This document shows positions 1 to 7,421 of a stretch of 44,725 nt of DNA, piece by piece. Origin of the DNA: a virus. A program made the position numbers and the translations under genes. The notes beneath the pieces are model-generated. The model did not search any database, was not told the DNA's origin, and saw only the letters and a program-made list of their open reading frames with translations. The stretch lies in the IMG/VR virus record IMGVR_UViG_3300031825_000396, positions 1 to 44,725 of that record; one strand, given 5' to 3'. The number at the start of each line of letters is the position of its first letter. The stretch's first letter is position 1.

Positions 1-222
1 ATGCCCAACAAAGACATTCACGTGGTGCCAGCCGGGACCGAATGGGCCGTGGTGATACCTGGTGAAGACGAGCGCACCATGTTCGCCACCCAGGAAGAGG
101 CGATCGCTGACGCCACTGAGCGCGCCCGGCGTAACAAGGTCGAACTGCTCATTCACGGCCGCGACGGTCAGATCCGTGAGCGAAATTCCTTCGGCCATGA
201 TCCGCGCAACATCAAGGGCTAA
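1..222 (+). CDS. DUF2188 family protein
   Basis: Small 73-residue protein of the DUF2188 type: an N-terminal strand with HVVP, a tryptophan-containing strand (EWAVV), a run ending in a helix (TQEEAIADATERAR), then a strand and a positively charged tail containing HGRDGQI and a terminal NxFG-type motif. Family members of this length are usually complete. The ATG is the first base of the window, so a slightly longer upstream start cannot be excluded. It lies 5 nt before the ligase-domain gene on the same strand and probably shares its transcript. Biochemical role is unknown. The call is by overall pattern, not by any catalytic residue. Confidence 0.75.
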   Translation: MPNKDIHVVPAGTEWAVVIPGEDERTMFATQEEAIADATERARRNKVELLIHGRDGQIRERNSFGHDPRNIKG

Positions 223-227
223 ACGCC

Positions 228-857
228 ATGCCGCGCGGCACCCCCGCGCCGACTCTGGATCAGCTATCTCCCATGCTGCTGGTCGAGCGCAAGGCCATAC
301 CGCGCGAGGCCGGCTGGCTCTACGAGATCAAGTTCGATGGGTACCGCGTCTTGGCCAGTACCGGGTCCACGGCCCGGCTGAAGAGCCGCGGCGGGATTGA
401 CGCAACGAGCTGGTTTCCCGAGGTTGCGGCCGCCGTCGCCGACATGCCGGGCGGCACAATCCTGGACGGCGAGGTCTGCGTGTTGGACGAGATGGGCCGC
501 AGCGATTTCGACCGCTTGCACGCCCGGGCGCGGCGCAAGCGCTGGTATGAGGGCGCCGACCTGGTCGTCTACTGCGTGTTCGACGTGCTGGTCGACAAGG
601 GAAAGGACGTGCGTGCGGCGACGCTGGAGAAGCGAAAGGCGTCGCTGGCCCGGCTGCTGCGGACACATTCAGACCGCGTGCTACACGTAACGGGCGTGGA
701 TGATGGTCGCTGGCTATATCAGTCGGCGATCGACCTGCAGCTGGAGGGCGTGGTGGGCAAGCGCCATGGCTCGCCATACCAGGATGGTGTCCGTTCTTCA
801 GACTGGATCAAGGTCAAGCGTCCCGGCGCCGTGCCGCCAGAGCGGTTCAAGCGGTGA
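228..857 (+). CDS. ATP-dependent DNA ligase adenylation domain (LigD-like), no OB-fold
   Basis: 209 residues. The N-terminal block EIKFDGYR places the nucleotidyl-accepting lysine at about residue 35 (motif I). A later DGEVCVLD strand matches motif III, EGVVGKR matches motif IV, and WIKVKRP matches motif V. This is the nucleotidyltransferase core of LigD/LigC-type ligases, which adenylate themselves and seal nicks. Full ligases carry an OB-fold of roughly 100 residues after motif V. Here the protein ends about 12 residues after it, so it is either a minimal ligase domain or a truncated LigD remnant. The stop overlaps the next gene's GTG start (GTGA), showing translational coupling. It may belong to the host rather than the prophage. 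Confidence 0.8.
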   Translation: MPRGTPAPTLDQLSPMLLVERKAIPREAGWLYEIKFDGYRVLASTGSTARLKSRGGIDATSWFPEVAAAVADMPGGTILDGEVCVLDEMGRSDFDRLHARARRKRWYEGADLVVYCVFDVLVDKGKDVRAATLEKRKASLARLLRTHSDRVLHVTGVDDGRWLYQSAIDLQLEGVVGKRHGSPYQDGVRSSDWIKVKRPGAVPPERFKR

Positions 858-1081
858 CGACCTCAAGCCACATCTGGTTCACAGGAAGACGCCAACAGGT
901 CTCTTTGACGGTAGAGGCAGCTCACGGACAATTCGAAAGCAAGGAGGACGCGTTCTTCGCAAGAGCAGTCCAGGCCAGCCGCATGACGTTGCGCTATATG
1001 GATACGGAGAGTTCCTACCTGCCTGAGCGCGTTTTCAATACGACGCTCGGTCAACATGATGTGGCTGTCACGGCGTATTGA
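854..1081 (+). CDS. Hypothetical protein coupled to the ligase-domain gene
   Basis: 75-residue protein I do not recognise. It starts at a GTG that overlaps the ligase-domain stop by four bases (GTGA). This arrangement, plus a Rho-independent terminator about 150 nt downstream, supports it as the last gene of the three-gene operon. The sequence has an N-terminal strand-rich part (HIWFTG, VSLTVEA) then FESKEDAFFARAVQAS, which resembles the strand-helix layout of DUF2188-like small proteins. No membrane segment or signal peptide is apparent. Confidence 0.55.
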   Translation: MTTSSHIWFTGRRQQVSLTVEAAHGQFESKEDAFFARAVQASRMTLRYMDTESSYLPERVFNTTLGQHDVAVTAY

Positions 1082-1234
1082 TTTTGGATTCACTTTTTCG
1101 CCCAGTCGAAACCCTGTCGAGTCAAATAATAGGCGAAGTCCAGATCGGACACCCATTCGGGCGATGCGCGGTCTTTCTACACATGCCATTCTCTGCCCTG
1201 CCGGGAAACCGGCGACTACTTCCTAAATCGTTGA

Positions 1235-1263
1235 GCCACGGCCCTAAGGTCCGTGGCTTTTTT
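1235..1263 (+). terminator. Rho-independent terminator
   Basis: A 7-bp perfect stem, GCCACGG (1235-1241) with CCGTGGC (1251-1257) around a 9-nt loop, is followed directly by six T. It ends the 1-1081 operon. The 287-bp stretch 1082-1368 that holds it shows no convincing gene. The AT-richer end just before 1369 may contain the acyltransferase promoter, but I could not pick a good -35/-10 pair. Confidence 0.85.
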
Positions 1264-1368
1264 CTTTGGTCCTACCTTCGTAGGGTATTCCTGAGCATCA
1301 CAAGGCGCCTTTGAATGTGTCATTTTTAGTACACTGCCGCGCGAAGCAGATACAAAAATGACAAAAAG

Positions 1369-2511
1369 ATGTCGACCACACAAAAATTAGATTCGGTACA
1401 GGCGCTGCGCGGGATCGCAGCGATGTCTGTTTTCATATTTCACATGCGTTTCCAGTTCCCGACCGGGGTCCCGGACATCGACGAGTCGGTGTGGAATGTG
1501 GTGATGAAGGGATTTTTGGGCGTGGATATCTTCTTCGTGATCAGCGGCTTCATCCTCGCCTGGGTGGGCGTGCTGTCCCGAAGCAACGGACCTGTGTCAC
1601 CGATCGAGTTTGGCATCAAGCGTGCGTTCCGCGTAGTACCAGCCTTCTGGGCAAGCATGGCGGTCATCGCATATGTCCTCGGCCGCAGCGCAACAGACAG
1701 CGACCTGCTGAAAATGCTGGCCTTTTATCCGCTTGGCAACCTTCCGGCCCCTTTCTACTCGGAAATGCTGAACGAGGTAGGTTGGACGCTTAATTACGAG
1801 ATGGCGTTCTATGCGATCTTTTGTGCCTGCCTGGTGTTTGGGCGATTCGCGCTGGCAGCCGTATCTATCGCGCTGGCTGGCCTCGTGCTGCTGGCCCCAC
1901 TGGCGTACGGCCTTGTGCCCTCGATTAATCCGAACGTCAGCGTGATCCCCTTCAACAATCTGTATGCTCGGCTCGCGACGAACCCGCTGATGCTCGAATT
2001 TCTGGTGGGGATAGGGTGTGCGTGGGTCTATGCCAAATACCGAGACAGGGTTTCCGGTGGTTTCTCGCTCGGGCTGATGGGGATAGGCGCCTTCTTCCTC
2101 GGGCTAGCATACGTGACCAGTGACCAGAAGCTGTCACTGCTGTCGGCGGCCCTGCCGACCGGTGTACTGCTGGTGGGCGCTCTGTTCGCCGAGCACCATG
2201 GCCGGCTGAGAATTCCGCGCGTGGCGATCTGGCTGGGTGACATTTCCTTCGCGCTGTACCTCACGCATTGGACGCTGGAGCGCGTCGCCGTCAAGTACTT
2301 CCCTCACCCGCTTGGCATTGCCGGTGAATGGGGACGTATGCTGGTATTAACCGCTGCGGGCCTGGTCATTGCGCATTTCTGGAAGCGGTACATCGAAGAT
2401 CCGACCGCCGCATGGGGAACTTCGCTCGCCAAGGTACTCAGGCGCCGCCGGGCAAGCACGCCGGCAATGGACGTCGATACGCCCACCCCTGGCCCTGCAC
2501 TCAAGGTCTAA
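1369..2511 (+). CDS. Acyltransferase 3 family membrane protein (OafA/YrhL-like)
   Basis: 380 residues, typical of acyltransferase-3 proteins that O-acylate surface glycans such as O-antigen or exopolysaccharide. Diagnostic features are the N-terminal DSVQALRGIAAMSVFIFH block, with the RG and the conserved histidine in the first membrane helix. These are followed by GFLGVDIFFVISGF and about ten hydrophobic segments, ending with a charged tail rich in arginine and proline. The local sequence is visibly more AT-rich than the phage body. Its 3' end overlaps the Rz stop by 11 nt in convergent orientation, and it has no operon partner. That fits a cargo or lysogenic-conversion gene at the phage edge. 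A host gene captured at the boundary is the alternative. Confidence 0.85.
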   Translation: MSTTQKLDSVQALRGIAAMSVFIFHMRFQFPTGVPDIDESVWNVVMKGFLGVDIFFVISGFILAWVGVLSRSNGPVSPIEFGIKRAFRVVPAFWASMAVIAYVLGRSATDSDLLKMLAFYPLGNLPAPFYSEMLNEVGWTLNYEMAFYAIFCACLVFGRFALAAVSIALAGLVLLAPLAYGLVPSINPNVSVIPFNNLYARLATNPLMLEFLVGIGCAWVYAKYRDRVSGGFSLGLMGIGAFFLGLAYVTSDQKLSLLSAALPTGVLLVGALFAEHHGRLRIPRVAIWLGDISFALYLTHWTLERVAVKYFPHPLGIAGEWGRMLVLTAAGLVIAHFWKRYIEDPTAAWGTSLAKVLRRRRASTPAMDVDTPTPGPALKV

Positions 2512-3007
2512 GGCTCAGCGTGTCATAGCTGCGTTCGCAGGCAAGGCCTGCGACGCGGGCGGCGTCAAGGTCTTCAGCCAAGCTTCCCGCTCGCTCGTCA
2601 GCGCGCCTGAACAACTCGGCGAGCAGGGTGTCCGGAGGGCTGGCTGGCGCGCTTGGGCTGGCAGAGGCGGAATTCGAGCCGGCTCGACTGGCGGCAAGTA
2701 GTTCGGCAACTCGCACGCGCAGCCGCTCAGCAGCGTCGCCAGCAGCACGAGCATCCCTGCGGGTTTTGTCCAGATCCTTCGTTGCGGCATTTGCAATCTC
2801 CGTTTGTGCCGTAGTGCGGCGTTGTTCCTCGGCTCTAGCCCGGTCAGCGGCCTTCACCTGATCGACTGCAGCAGAGAGCGCCACCTTTGTGCGCTCTGTA
2901 GCGTAGATCGCCTCGTCGTGGGCCGACTGCTGCCACCGACCGCCCATGTAGGCAAGCACCAGGCCAAGAAGCGCGCCCAACCAGACACGTGGATCAAGAA
3001 GGCTCAT
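2501..3007 (-). CDS. Rz-like i-spanin (DUF2514 type)
   Basis: 168 residues from the ATG at 3007. An N-terminal signal-anchor segment (about residues 8-22, VWLGALLGLVLAYMGG) is followed by a long charged, alanine-rich coiled-coil periplasmic domain. This is the layout of the inner-membrane spanin subunit, which links to an outer-membrane lipoprotein and disrupts the outer membrane at lysis. It is the last gene of the leftward lysis cassette; its start overlaps the end of the upstream membrane-protein gene. A longer reading upstream of 3007 would lie inside that gene and is unlikely. It carries the Rz1 gene nested in another frame. Confidence 0.85.
   Translation of the reverse strand: MSLLDPRVWLGALLGLVLAYMGGRWQQSAHDEAIYATERTKVALSAAVDQVKAADRARAEEQRRTTAQTEIANAATKDLDKTRRDARAAGDAAERLRVRVAELLAASRAGSNSASASPSAPASPPDTLLAELFRRADERAGSLAEDLDAARVAGLACERSYDTLSLRP
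2515..2790 (-). CDS. Rz1-like o-spanin lipoprotein nested inside Rz
   Basis: 91 residues in a different frame, wholly within the Rz gene. It has a lipoprotein signal peptide with lipobox LLSGC (acceptor cysteine at residue 24) and then a proline-rich stretch (LPPVEPARIPPLP), the hallmark of the outer-membrane spanin. The ATG at 2790 has a GGAG Shine-Dalgarno 7 nt upstream; a TTG six bases earlier is the alternative. Together with Rz it would form the periplasm-spanning complex needed for the last step of lysis. The C-terminal 40 residues are less typical and may be shaped by the Rz frame. Confidence 0.85.
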   Translation of the reverse strand: MPQRRIWTKPAGMLVLLATLLSGCACELPNYLPPVEPARIPPLPAQARQPALRTPCSPSCSGALTSEREAWLKTLTPPASQALPANAAMTR

Positions 3008-3257
3008 GGGAGCTCCAGTAATGACGCAGCTCAAGCCGCCAGACGCCCCACAACACCCCCATGGCGACTGCAATATTCAGCGCCACCTCGGGGTCGCTAT
3101 GGCACGCCCAAGGTGACACCATGTTCCCGAAGGCCGCGAAATTGACAAGCAAGAGGATCAGCGCGCCGCCGGTGCGATTCGGTACTTTCTGCGTGAGCAC
3201 GGCCCAGATTGAGCCGGCGAAGATGATGGCGTTCGCCACCAGGTTGATGGTCTGCAT
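2994..3257 (-). CDS. Small three-helix membrane protein, holin candidate
   Basis: 87 residues with three hydrophobic segments: about 5-20 (VANAIIFAGSIWAVL), 31-47 (GALILLLVNFAAFGNMV) and 58-75 (VALNIAVAMGVLWGVW). It ends with a short polar tail. Phage lysis cassettes often carry two such proteins, a holin plus an accessory holin or antiholin; which one this is cannot be told from sequence. It begins one base after the end of the upstream membrane protein gene and overlaps the start of Rz by 14 nt. Confidence 0.75.
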   Translation of the reverse strand: MQTINLVANAIIFAGSIWAVLTQKVPNRTGGALILLLVNFAAFGNMVSPWACHSDPEVALNIAVAMGVLWGVWRLELRHYWSSHEPS

Positions 3258-3258
3258 C

Positions 3259-3564
3259 TCAGCTCCCAGTGAGGTGGCGCCGGAAAGCTGTCATCCATTC
3301 GGGGATCTGTTGCATCCCGTTGTTGATGATGGCCAACCCGAACACCGCGGAGGCGGCCACCGCAAGCATGTGGGTATAGCTGCCTGGGACCAGGCTGAAT
3401 CTCTCCACCGCCGCGCCGCCAACCAGGCAGCCGACGCCCATACTCCCCAGAAAGGAGACGCCACGCTGCCACCAGTTCCCCGGAATGAACTTCAATGCGA
3501 TGGCCGAGCCGAACACCGCGGCTCCGCTGACCTTCGCTACTACGATCGCTTCTTCATTCATCAT
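3259..3564 (-). CDS. Phage holin candidate
   Basis: 101 residues. A short N-terminal charged stretch (MMNEEA) precedes hydrophobic segments around 7-27, 34-54 and 65-83, ending with a basic tail (FRRHLTGS). Size, membrane topology and its place directly after the endolysin gene, whose stop overlaps its start (TGATG), make it the likely holin. Holins form membrane lesions that release the endolysin at a set time. Two ATGs in tandem (3564 and 3561) offer alternative starts, loosely reminiscent of dual-start holins, though the second lacks an intervening charged residue. Confidence 0.75.
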   Translation of the reverse strand: MMNEEAIVVAKVSGAAVFGSAIALKFIPGNWWQRGVSFLGSMGVGCLVGGAAVERFSLVPGSYTHMLAVAASAVFGLAIINNGMQQIPEWMTAFRRHLTGS

Positions 3565-4058
3565 CAGACCCCGTTGTCTACCCCGCCGTGCAGCAGGTAT
3601 TGAGCCCTAAGGGCTTCGAACTTTTGCTCGTGCTGGCCATATCCGGCGCCTGGCAGGCTGGCCCAGATCCTTCGACATTTGGAGATGGCGGTTGCAAGGC
3701 GGCCTGCCTCGACGTCCGGGATAGCGCCACATTCTCGGATCTGCTGGACGGCGATGGCGTCCTGCGCGGCCGGCCCGAAGTCAGTCAGCCGAAGCTGCCG
3801 TTTGTATGGGTCGTACCAGCGTGAGAGCAGTTGGTAGCGCCCCGCCGCGGTACTCCAGTCGCTGATACGCGGGATGTAGACGCGTTGGCGTGGGTGGTCA
3901 GCGTAGCTCGTGAATTGGCCACCCCCTACGATCACGTCATACCCATGATCTAGCGTGCGCTGCACTCCGTTATCGGTGCCTTCGCTGAATGCGAGCATGT
4001 CGAGGAAGCCGGCCATGTTTTGGCCGCCTGGTAGCTTTTCTGGCTCTGTGAACGGCAT
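3564..4058 (-). CDS. Endolysin, lambda R-like lytic transglycosylase (GH104)
   Basis: 164 residues, colinear with lambda gpR. FLDMLAFSEGTDNG carries the catalytic glutamate at residue 26. Other matching blocks are HGYDVIVGG, YADHPR, TAAGRYQLLSRW, QDAIAVQQI and IWASLPGAGYGQ. The enzyme cleaves the glycan strands of peptidoglycan with formation of anhydro ends. It has no signal peptide, so export depends on the holin. The ATG at 4058 is chosen because upstream codons run through a terminator hairpin. It heads the lysis cassette just downstream of that terminator. Confidence 0.93.
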   Translation of the reverse strand: MPFTEPEKLPGGQNMAGFLDMLAFSEGTDNGVQRTLDHGYDVIVGGGQFTSYADHPRQRVYIPRISDWSTAAGRYQLLSRWYDPYKRQLRLTDFGPAAQDAIAVQQIRECGAIPDVEAGRLATAISKCRRIWASLPGAGYGQHEQKFEALRAQYLLHGGVDNGV

Positions 4059-4071
4059 AGCAATCCCAAAG

Positions 4072-4095
4072 AAAAATGCCCGCTCGTGGCGGGCA
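4072..4095 (-). terminator. Terminator/attenuator between tail and lysis genes
   Basis: On the minus strand TGCCCGC and GCGGGCA form a 7-bp perfect stem with a 5-nt loop, followed by five T. It sits between the tail fibre assembly gene (ends 4121) and the endolysin start (4058), with the T run ending 13 nt before the ATG. It should lower expression of the lysis genes relative to virion genes unless late transcription is antiterminated. Confidence 0.85.
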
Positions 4096-4120
4096 ATGAG
4101 ATGGATAACGCGAGTAGCCG

Positions 4121-4603
4121 TTATGCAGGCGCGACCGGCCACGCTGGCGATGCCAGCGTAAGGTCGAGTCGGTTCACCGCGACCCGATACTGTTTCCAGG
4201 CGAGCAGCTGAGCACGCTCTTCGTCGGTGGCCACGTCAAGGTCGACCGCATCCTGTAGCGGTGCGATTCGAGTGCCTGCCATTGTCAGTTGCACATCGCG
4301 ATACGCCCTGTTGGTGGCCAAAATTTCCACTGGGCTTCGCGCTGGCGGGACGTACGGCGCAAAAACGCCATCAGAGTACGTGTCGCCCACGTTGACGCTC
4401 GCCACAGTCGTAACGTCCACGAGGGTAGCGACCACGTCCGGAGTAAATCGCTTTGCGATGGGAACCTCATCTCCAGCCTTGAATGTCGGCCAGCCATCAG
4501 GGGGATTCTCAGGATCAGGAGCTGGCGCCGAATCCACGTCGTACGCCATCGGCAAAATGATCTCAGCGACGCGCCCGGCGTCGATTCGAGCGAATGTCTT
4601 CAT
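4121..4603 (-). CDS. Tail fibre assembly protein (chaperone-like)
   Basis: 160 residues. The C-terminal block [16 protein letters not shown] followed by PAWPVAP is characteristic of phage tail fibre assembly proteins, which fold or trimerise the fibre. The N-terminal half is strand-rich and resembles the fibre-linked variable domain seen in many such proteins. It lies 9 nt downstream of the tail fibre gene in the same operon, the usual order. The protein is not expected in the mature virion. Confidence 0.85.
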   Translation of the reverse strand: MKTFARIDAGRVAEIILPMAYDVDSAPAPDPENPPDGWPTFKAGDEVPIAKRFTPDVVATLVDVTTVASVNVGDTYSDGVFAPYVPPARSPVEILATNRAYRDVQLTMAGTRIAPLQDAVDLDVATDEERAQLLAWKQYRVAVNRLDLTLASPAWPVAPA

Positions 4604-4612
4604 GTCTGTCCC

Positions 4613-5566
4613 TTATGCGTATTCGTAAACAATCACCACACCGTCGCCGCCCTTACCCCCTGCCTGAGCTGCCGCGCTGATACCAGTACAGGCACCACCA
4701 GCACCGCCGCCATATGAGGTCGCGCTTTGGCCCGCCCCAGTAGCGTTCACTGCCGTCGCCCCAGGGCCAAATGGTGTATCACCTCCTACCCCGGAAATGA
4801 AGTCACCAAGGCCGATCGTGTAGCCGTTGCCACCATCCTTGCCTCGGCTGCGAACGATGTTTCCATTGGCCGGCTGCGACGCCCCGCCACCGGGAAGCGA
4901 AATGCTGGGAGGCGCAAAGGCCCCACGCCCGTTACTTCCGAAGCCACCATTGCAAGACAGGAGTGCCCCGAATGAAGTTGTACCTCCAGTTCCACCAGTA
5001 CCTGCCACTGCCGCGCCAGCAGAACCGCCTACGCCTACAGTCACCGCCACACCGGAAAACCCAGAGGTGATCCTCGATCGGATATAAGCGCCTGCACCAC
5101 CACCACCCGTCACGGAAATCGTGCCCGAACCGGTGGCACTCGTCCCACCGCTACCCCCGCCACCCCCGACCTGCTCGACGATGATTGACGTGGTGTCAGA
5201 TCGCGGATTGAAAACGGTAGCGCCCGTGGTGTTGAACGCCCCGCCATCTACGGAGACCTGCTGCACGCCAGCCACGATCGAATACACCGTAACCCGCAGC
5301 AGGCGGCCTGGGTTGGCCTTCTTCAGGTTCGCCAGCAGCGTGGCAGTCGTACCGTCATCGATCGAGTCCTGGCCGGTCTGGTCAGAAATGAACTGGGCCA
5401 ACACGGCGGCCATGATGCTGGACTGCCGCCAGGCTTTGTTCAGCTGCGCCGACTGCGCGACGCCCGAGGTAAAGCCAGCCGTGCGCGCTCCCAGTGCCGC
5501 CCAGGCGGCCTGCGTCAATACGTTCGCACCGGCGCCCCCGCCGAACACGAGAAAGTCGTTTGCCAT
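4613..5566 (-). CDS. Glycine-rich tail fibre / receptor-binding protein
   Basis: 317 residues. The N-terminal 100 or so (MANDFLVFGGGAGANVLTQ, then LNKAWRQSSIMAAVLAQFI) is the conserved virion-attachment part of short tail fibres. From about residue 130 on the protein is dominated by glycine-rich runs such as VGGGGGSGG, GTGGTGG and GGGAGG. It ends in GGKGGDGVVIVYEYA, a common terminus of glycine-rich fibre tips. The layout recalls the polyglycine-sandwich adhesins that bind the host receptor. It is the most distal structural gene and is followed by its assembly protein. Confidence 0.85.
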   Translation of the reverse strand: MANDFLVFGGGAGANVLTQAAWAALGARTAGFTSGVAQSAQLNKAWRQSSIMAAVLAQFISDQTGQDSIDDGTTATLLANLKKANPGRLLRVTVYSIVAGVQQVSVDGGAFNTTGATVFNPRSDTTSIIVEQVGGGGGSGGTSATGSGTISVTGGGGAGAYIRSRITSGFSGVAVTVGVGGSAGAAVAGTGGTGGTTSFGALLSCNGGFGSNGRGAFAPPSISLPGGGASQPANGNIVRSRGKDGGNGYTIGLGDFISGVGGDTPFGPGATAVNATGAGQSATSYGGGAGGACTGISAAAQAGGKGGDGVVIVYEYA

Positions 5567-5575
5567 TGATGGTCC

Positions 5576-6238
5576 TTACAGAGGTGTGCCCCAAGCGCCA
5601 ACATCGAAGCCGGCGATGAGATCGTTTTGAACGTCGAATCCGAAAATGGCCGAGTCATCGATCGATGTGACGATCGTGTAATTGACGCCGACGCCTTCCG
5701 GCTTGAGCGGGATGATTCCGTTGCCCAGCAGCGCGAGGAACACGGCAGACGGGATGCTTCCCGCGACGCCAATGGTCATCGTCATGTCCTGGTTGTCCTG
5801 GATGAAGACGAAGGTGCCGCCGCCGAAGATGGAGTCCAGGATGGCTTTCGATGATCCGAGGGTGCCGTCCCAGTGGTTCGCGCCGATCTTGGCCCGGATC
5901 ACAAGGCGGTAGGTGTCGTCATCCAGGCGCGTCAGGCCGGTATCCGGATCGAATGGACCTTTCCAGTTGCCCTGATCGAAGCCCAAGCCTGCCGTATCGA
6001 ACGAGAAGTAGACATTGGTCAGCGGCACCGGCACGGTGCGCGAGATTCCAACCCACAACCCGACGTCGTCGAGCTGCACGTCTACTGCCGTGTCCAGGTC
6101 GAACTTCGCGGGCATGCCGCCGAGCGCGTTCTGCAGGTCCACCATCGGCTGTGCCAGTGCCTGTACCACCGCCATGAAGTTCGGCTGCTGGTTGTGCTCG
6201 CTTGTGACGAGATCCGTGTACGTAGCGATGTCCGCCAT
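5576..6238 (-). CDS. Baseplate protein, DUF2612 family
   Basis: 220 residues with the DUF2612 pattern: a helical N-terminus, LGGMPAKFDLDTAVDVQLDDVG, then WVGISRTV, YRLVIRAKIGANHWDGT and a C-terminal PLKPEGVGVNY block. In contractile phages this family follows the gpJ-type wedge protein and takes the place of P2 gpI, linking the wedge to the fibres. The order here (J-like, DUF2612, fibre) agrees. Confidence 0.85.
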   Translation of the reverse strand: MADIATYTDLVTSEHNQQPNFMAVVQALAQPMVDLQNALGGMPAKFDLDTAVDVQLDDVGLWVGISRTVPVPLTNVYFSFDTAGLGFDQGNWKGPFDPDTGLTRLDDDTYRLVIRAKIGANHWDGTLGSSKAILDSIFGGGTFVFIQDNQDMTMTIGVAGSIPSAVFLALLGNGIIPLKPEGVGVNYTIVTSIDDSAIFGFDVQNDLIAGFDVGAWGTPL

Positions 6239-6239
6239 A

Positions 6240-7421
6240 TCACGTCACCGTCAGGGTTACCGCGGCTGGCGTGCATGAGGCCACCTGGTTGAACGCCAGC
6301 GCCACATCGGGCACGCCAGCACCGCCTGGTCCGGTCAGCGCCAGAGCCGTCAACTTGAACGCAGTACCGCCGCCGACGCCGTTGGCTGCCGTGATCGCGT
6401 CCGCCCATTCGACACTGCCGGACAGGCCACCGCCGATAGCCACGGCATTGATGTAGTCCGAAATGGCTTGCTTGATGGCGTCGCCGATGGCCGATGTGTA
6501 TCCGGTCAGAGCCCTGATGGTCGCGGCGACCGTCAAGTTGGCGGTAGCCGGCCGGTAGAACCGGATCGTGATCGGCCGCCCGTAGACATCGAGCACCACA
6601 ATCGCAGTCGTGCCGAAAGTGCCAGAGCCAGGGGTCTTCTTGGCCGCGATGGCTTGCGCAATCGCTGTAGAGTCGCCCCCTTCGACCACCAGCGAGATCG
6701 AATGCGGCGGAATTCCGTTCGCATCCGTCGTGTTTGTGTCGTTCTCGTAGGCCGCCAGCCGCGTGACGCCGGGGATGTTCGACACGGCGCCAATGATCCC
6801 GTCGAGCACCGTGAGCGACGGCAGCGCGGTTGAAACCGTCTGCCGCTGGCGCAGAGTTGCATCCTTCTCGACAGGCGCGCCCTCTGCAGCATCGGATGGG
6901 TTGGTGACCGTCTGCCATCCAAGGGTCGGCGTGGCGATCTGGTTGATGGTGCCGGCCGCCGCCGAGATTGCACCGAGTGTCTGGCACGTCGCGGTCACGG
7001 TGATCTGACCTTCCGGCGGAATGGTGATCGACGCCGGCAGCGCCCACTTGTTGCCGTTCGTGTCCTTCGCGATACCGTTGTTGATCGGCCGGCCTGCCTG
7101 CCCGACGACGATCAGATCGGCGCTTGAGAACGATGCTGCCTTTCTGGCAATGCCGTTGATCTTCACGTTGCTGGACAGTGCATCATCCTGCGCCGTGGCC
7201 GGGCTGAACGACCGGTAGATCGAGATCGCCACAGCGTTTGCATCGTTGATCGCCGAAGCGAAGACCGCAAGCAGCTGGCCGTCTTGGCTGTCCGCCTCCA
7301 GGTAGACGTCCGGCCCGTAGATCGCTCGGTACTGGTTTTGCAGGTATTCCAGCACTTCGGCGTACGTCGGCGCCGTGATGCCGCTAGCATCGATCGTCGG
7401 TGCGGTGGTGGTGATCGCCAT
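6240..7421 (-). CDS. Baseplate wedge protein, gpJ/gp47-like
   Basis: 393 residues of the baseplate J family. The N-terminal helical segment has YLQNQYRAIYGPDVYLEADSQDGQ in pieces typical of the family. A middle strand-rich core follows with ASFSSADLIVVGQAGRPINNG and GQITVTATCQTLG, and the C-terminal region includes VRQRQ-like repeats around DATLRQRQ. It forms the hexagonal wedge ring that contracts with the sheath. The stop overlaps nothing, but the start abuts the gp25-like gene stop (shared base 7421), so translation is probably coupled. Confidence 0.88.
   Translation of the reverse strand: MAITTTAPTIDASGITAPTYAEVLEYLQNQYRAIYGPDVYLEADSQDGQLLAVFASAINDANAVAISIYRSFSPATAQDDALSSNVKINGIARKAASFSSADLIVVGQAGRPINNGIAKDTNGNKWALPASITIPPEGQITVTATCQTLGAISAAAGTINQIATPTLGWQTVTNPSDAAEGAPVEKDATLRQRQTVSTALPSLTVLDGIIGAVSNIPGVTRLAAYENDTNTTDANGIPPHSISLVVEGGDSTAIAQAIAAKKTPGSGTFGTTAIVVLDVYGRPITIRFYRPATANLTVAATIRALTGYTSAIGDAIKQAISDYINAVAIGGGLSGSVEWADAITAANGVGGGTAFKLTALALTGPGGAGVPDVALAFNQVASCTPAAVTLTVT

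Noticed and set aside
1078-1314. A 78-codon plus-strand frame after the ligase-domain operon
   Set aside because: It runs through the Rho-independent terminator at 1235-1263, starts at a TTG with no ribosome site, and has no recognisable features.
6082-7047. A 321-codon minus-strand frame overlapping the gpJ-like gene
   Set aside because: It is out of frame with a clear baseplate protein, and its translation is rich in Arg, Gly and His without domains.
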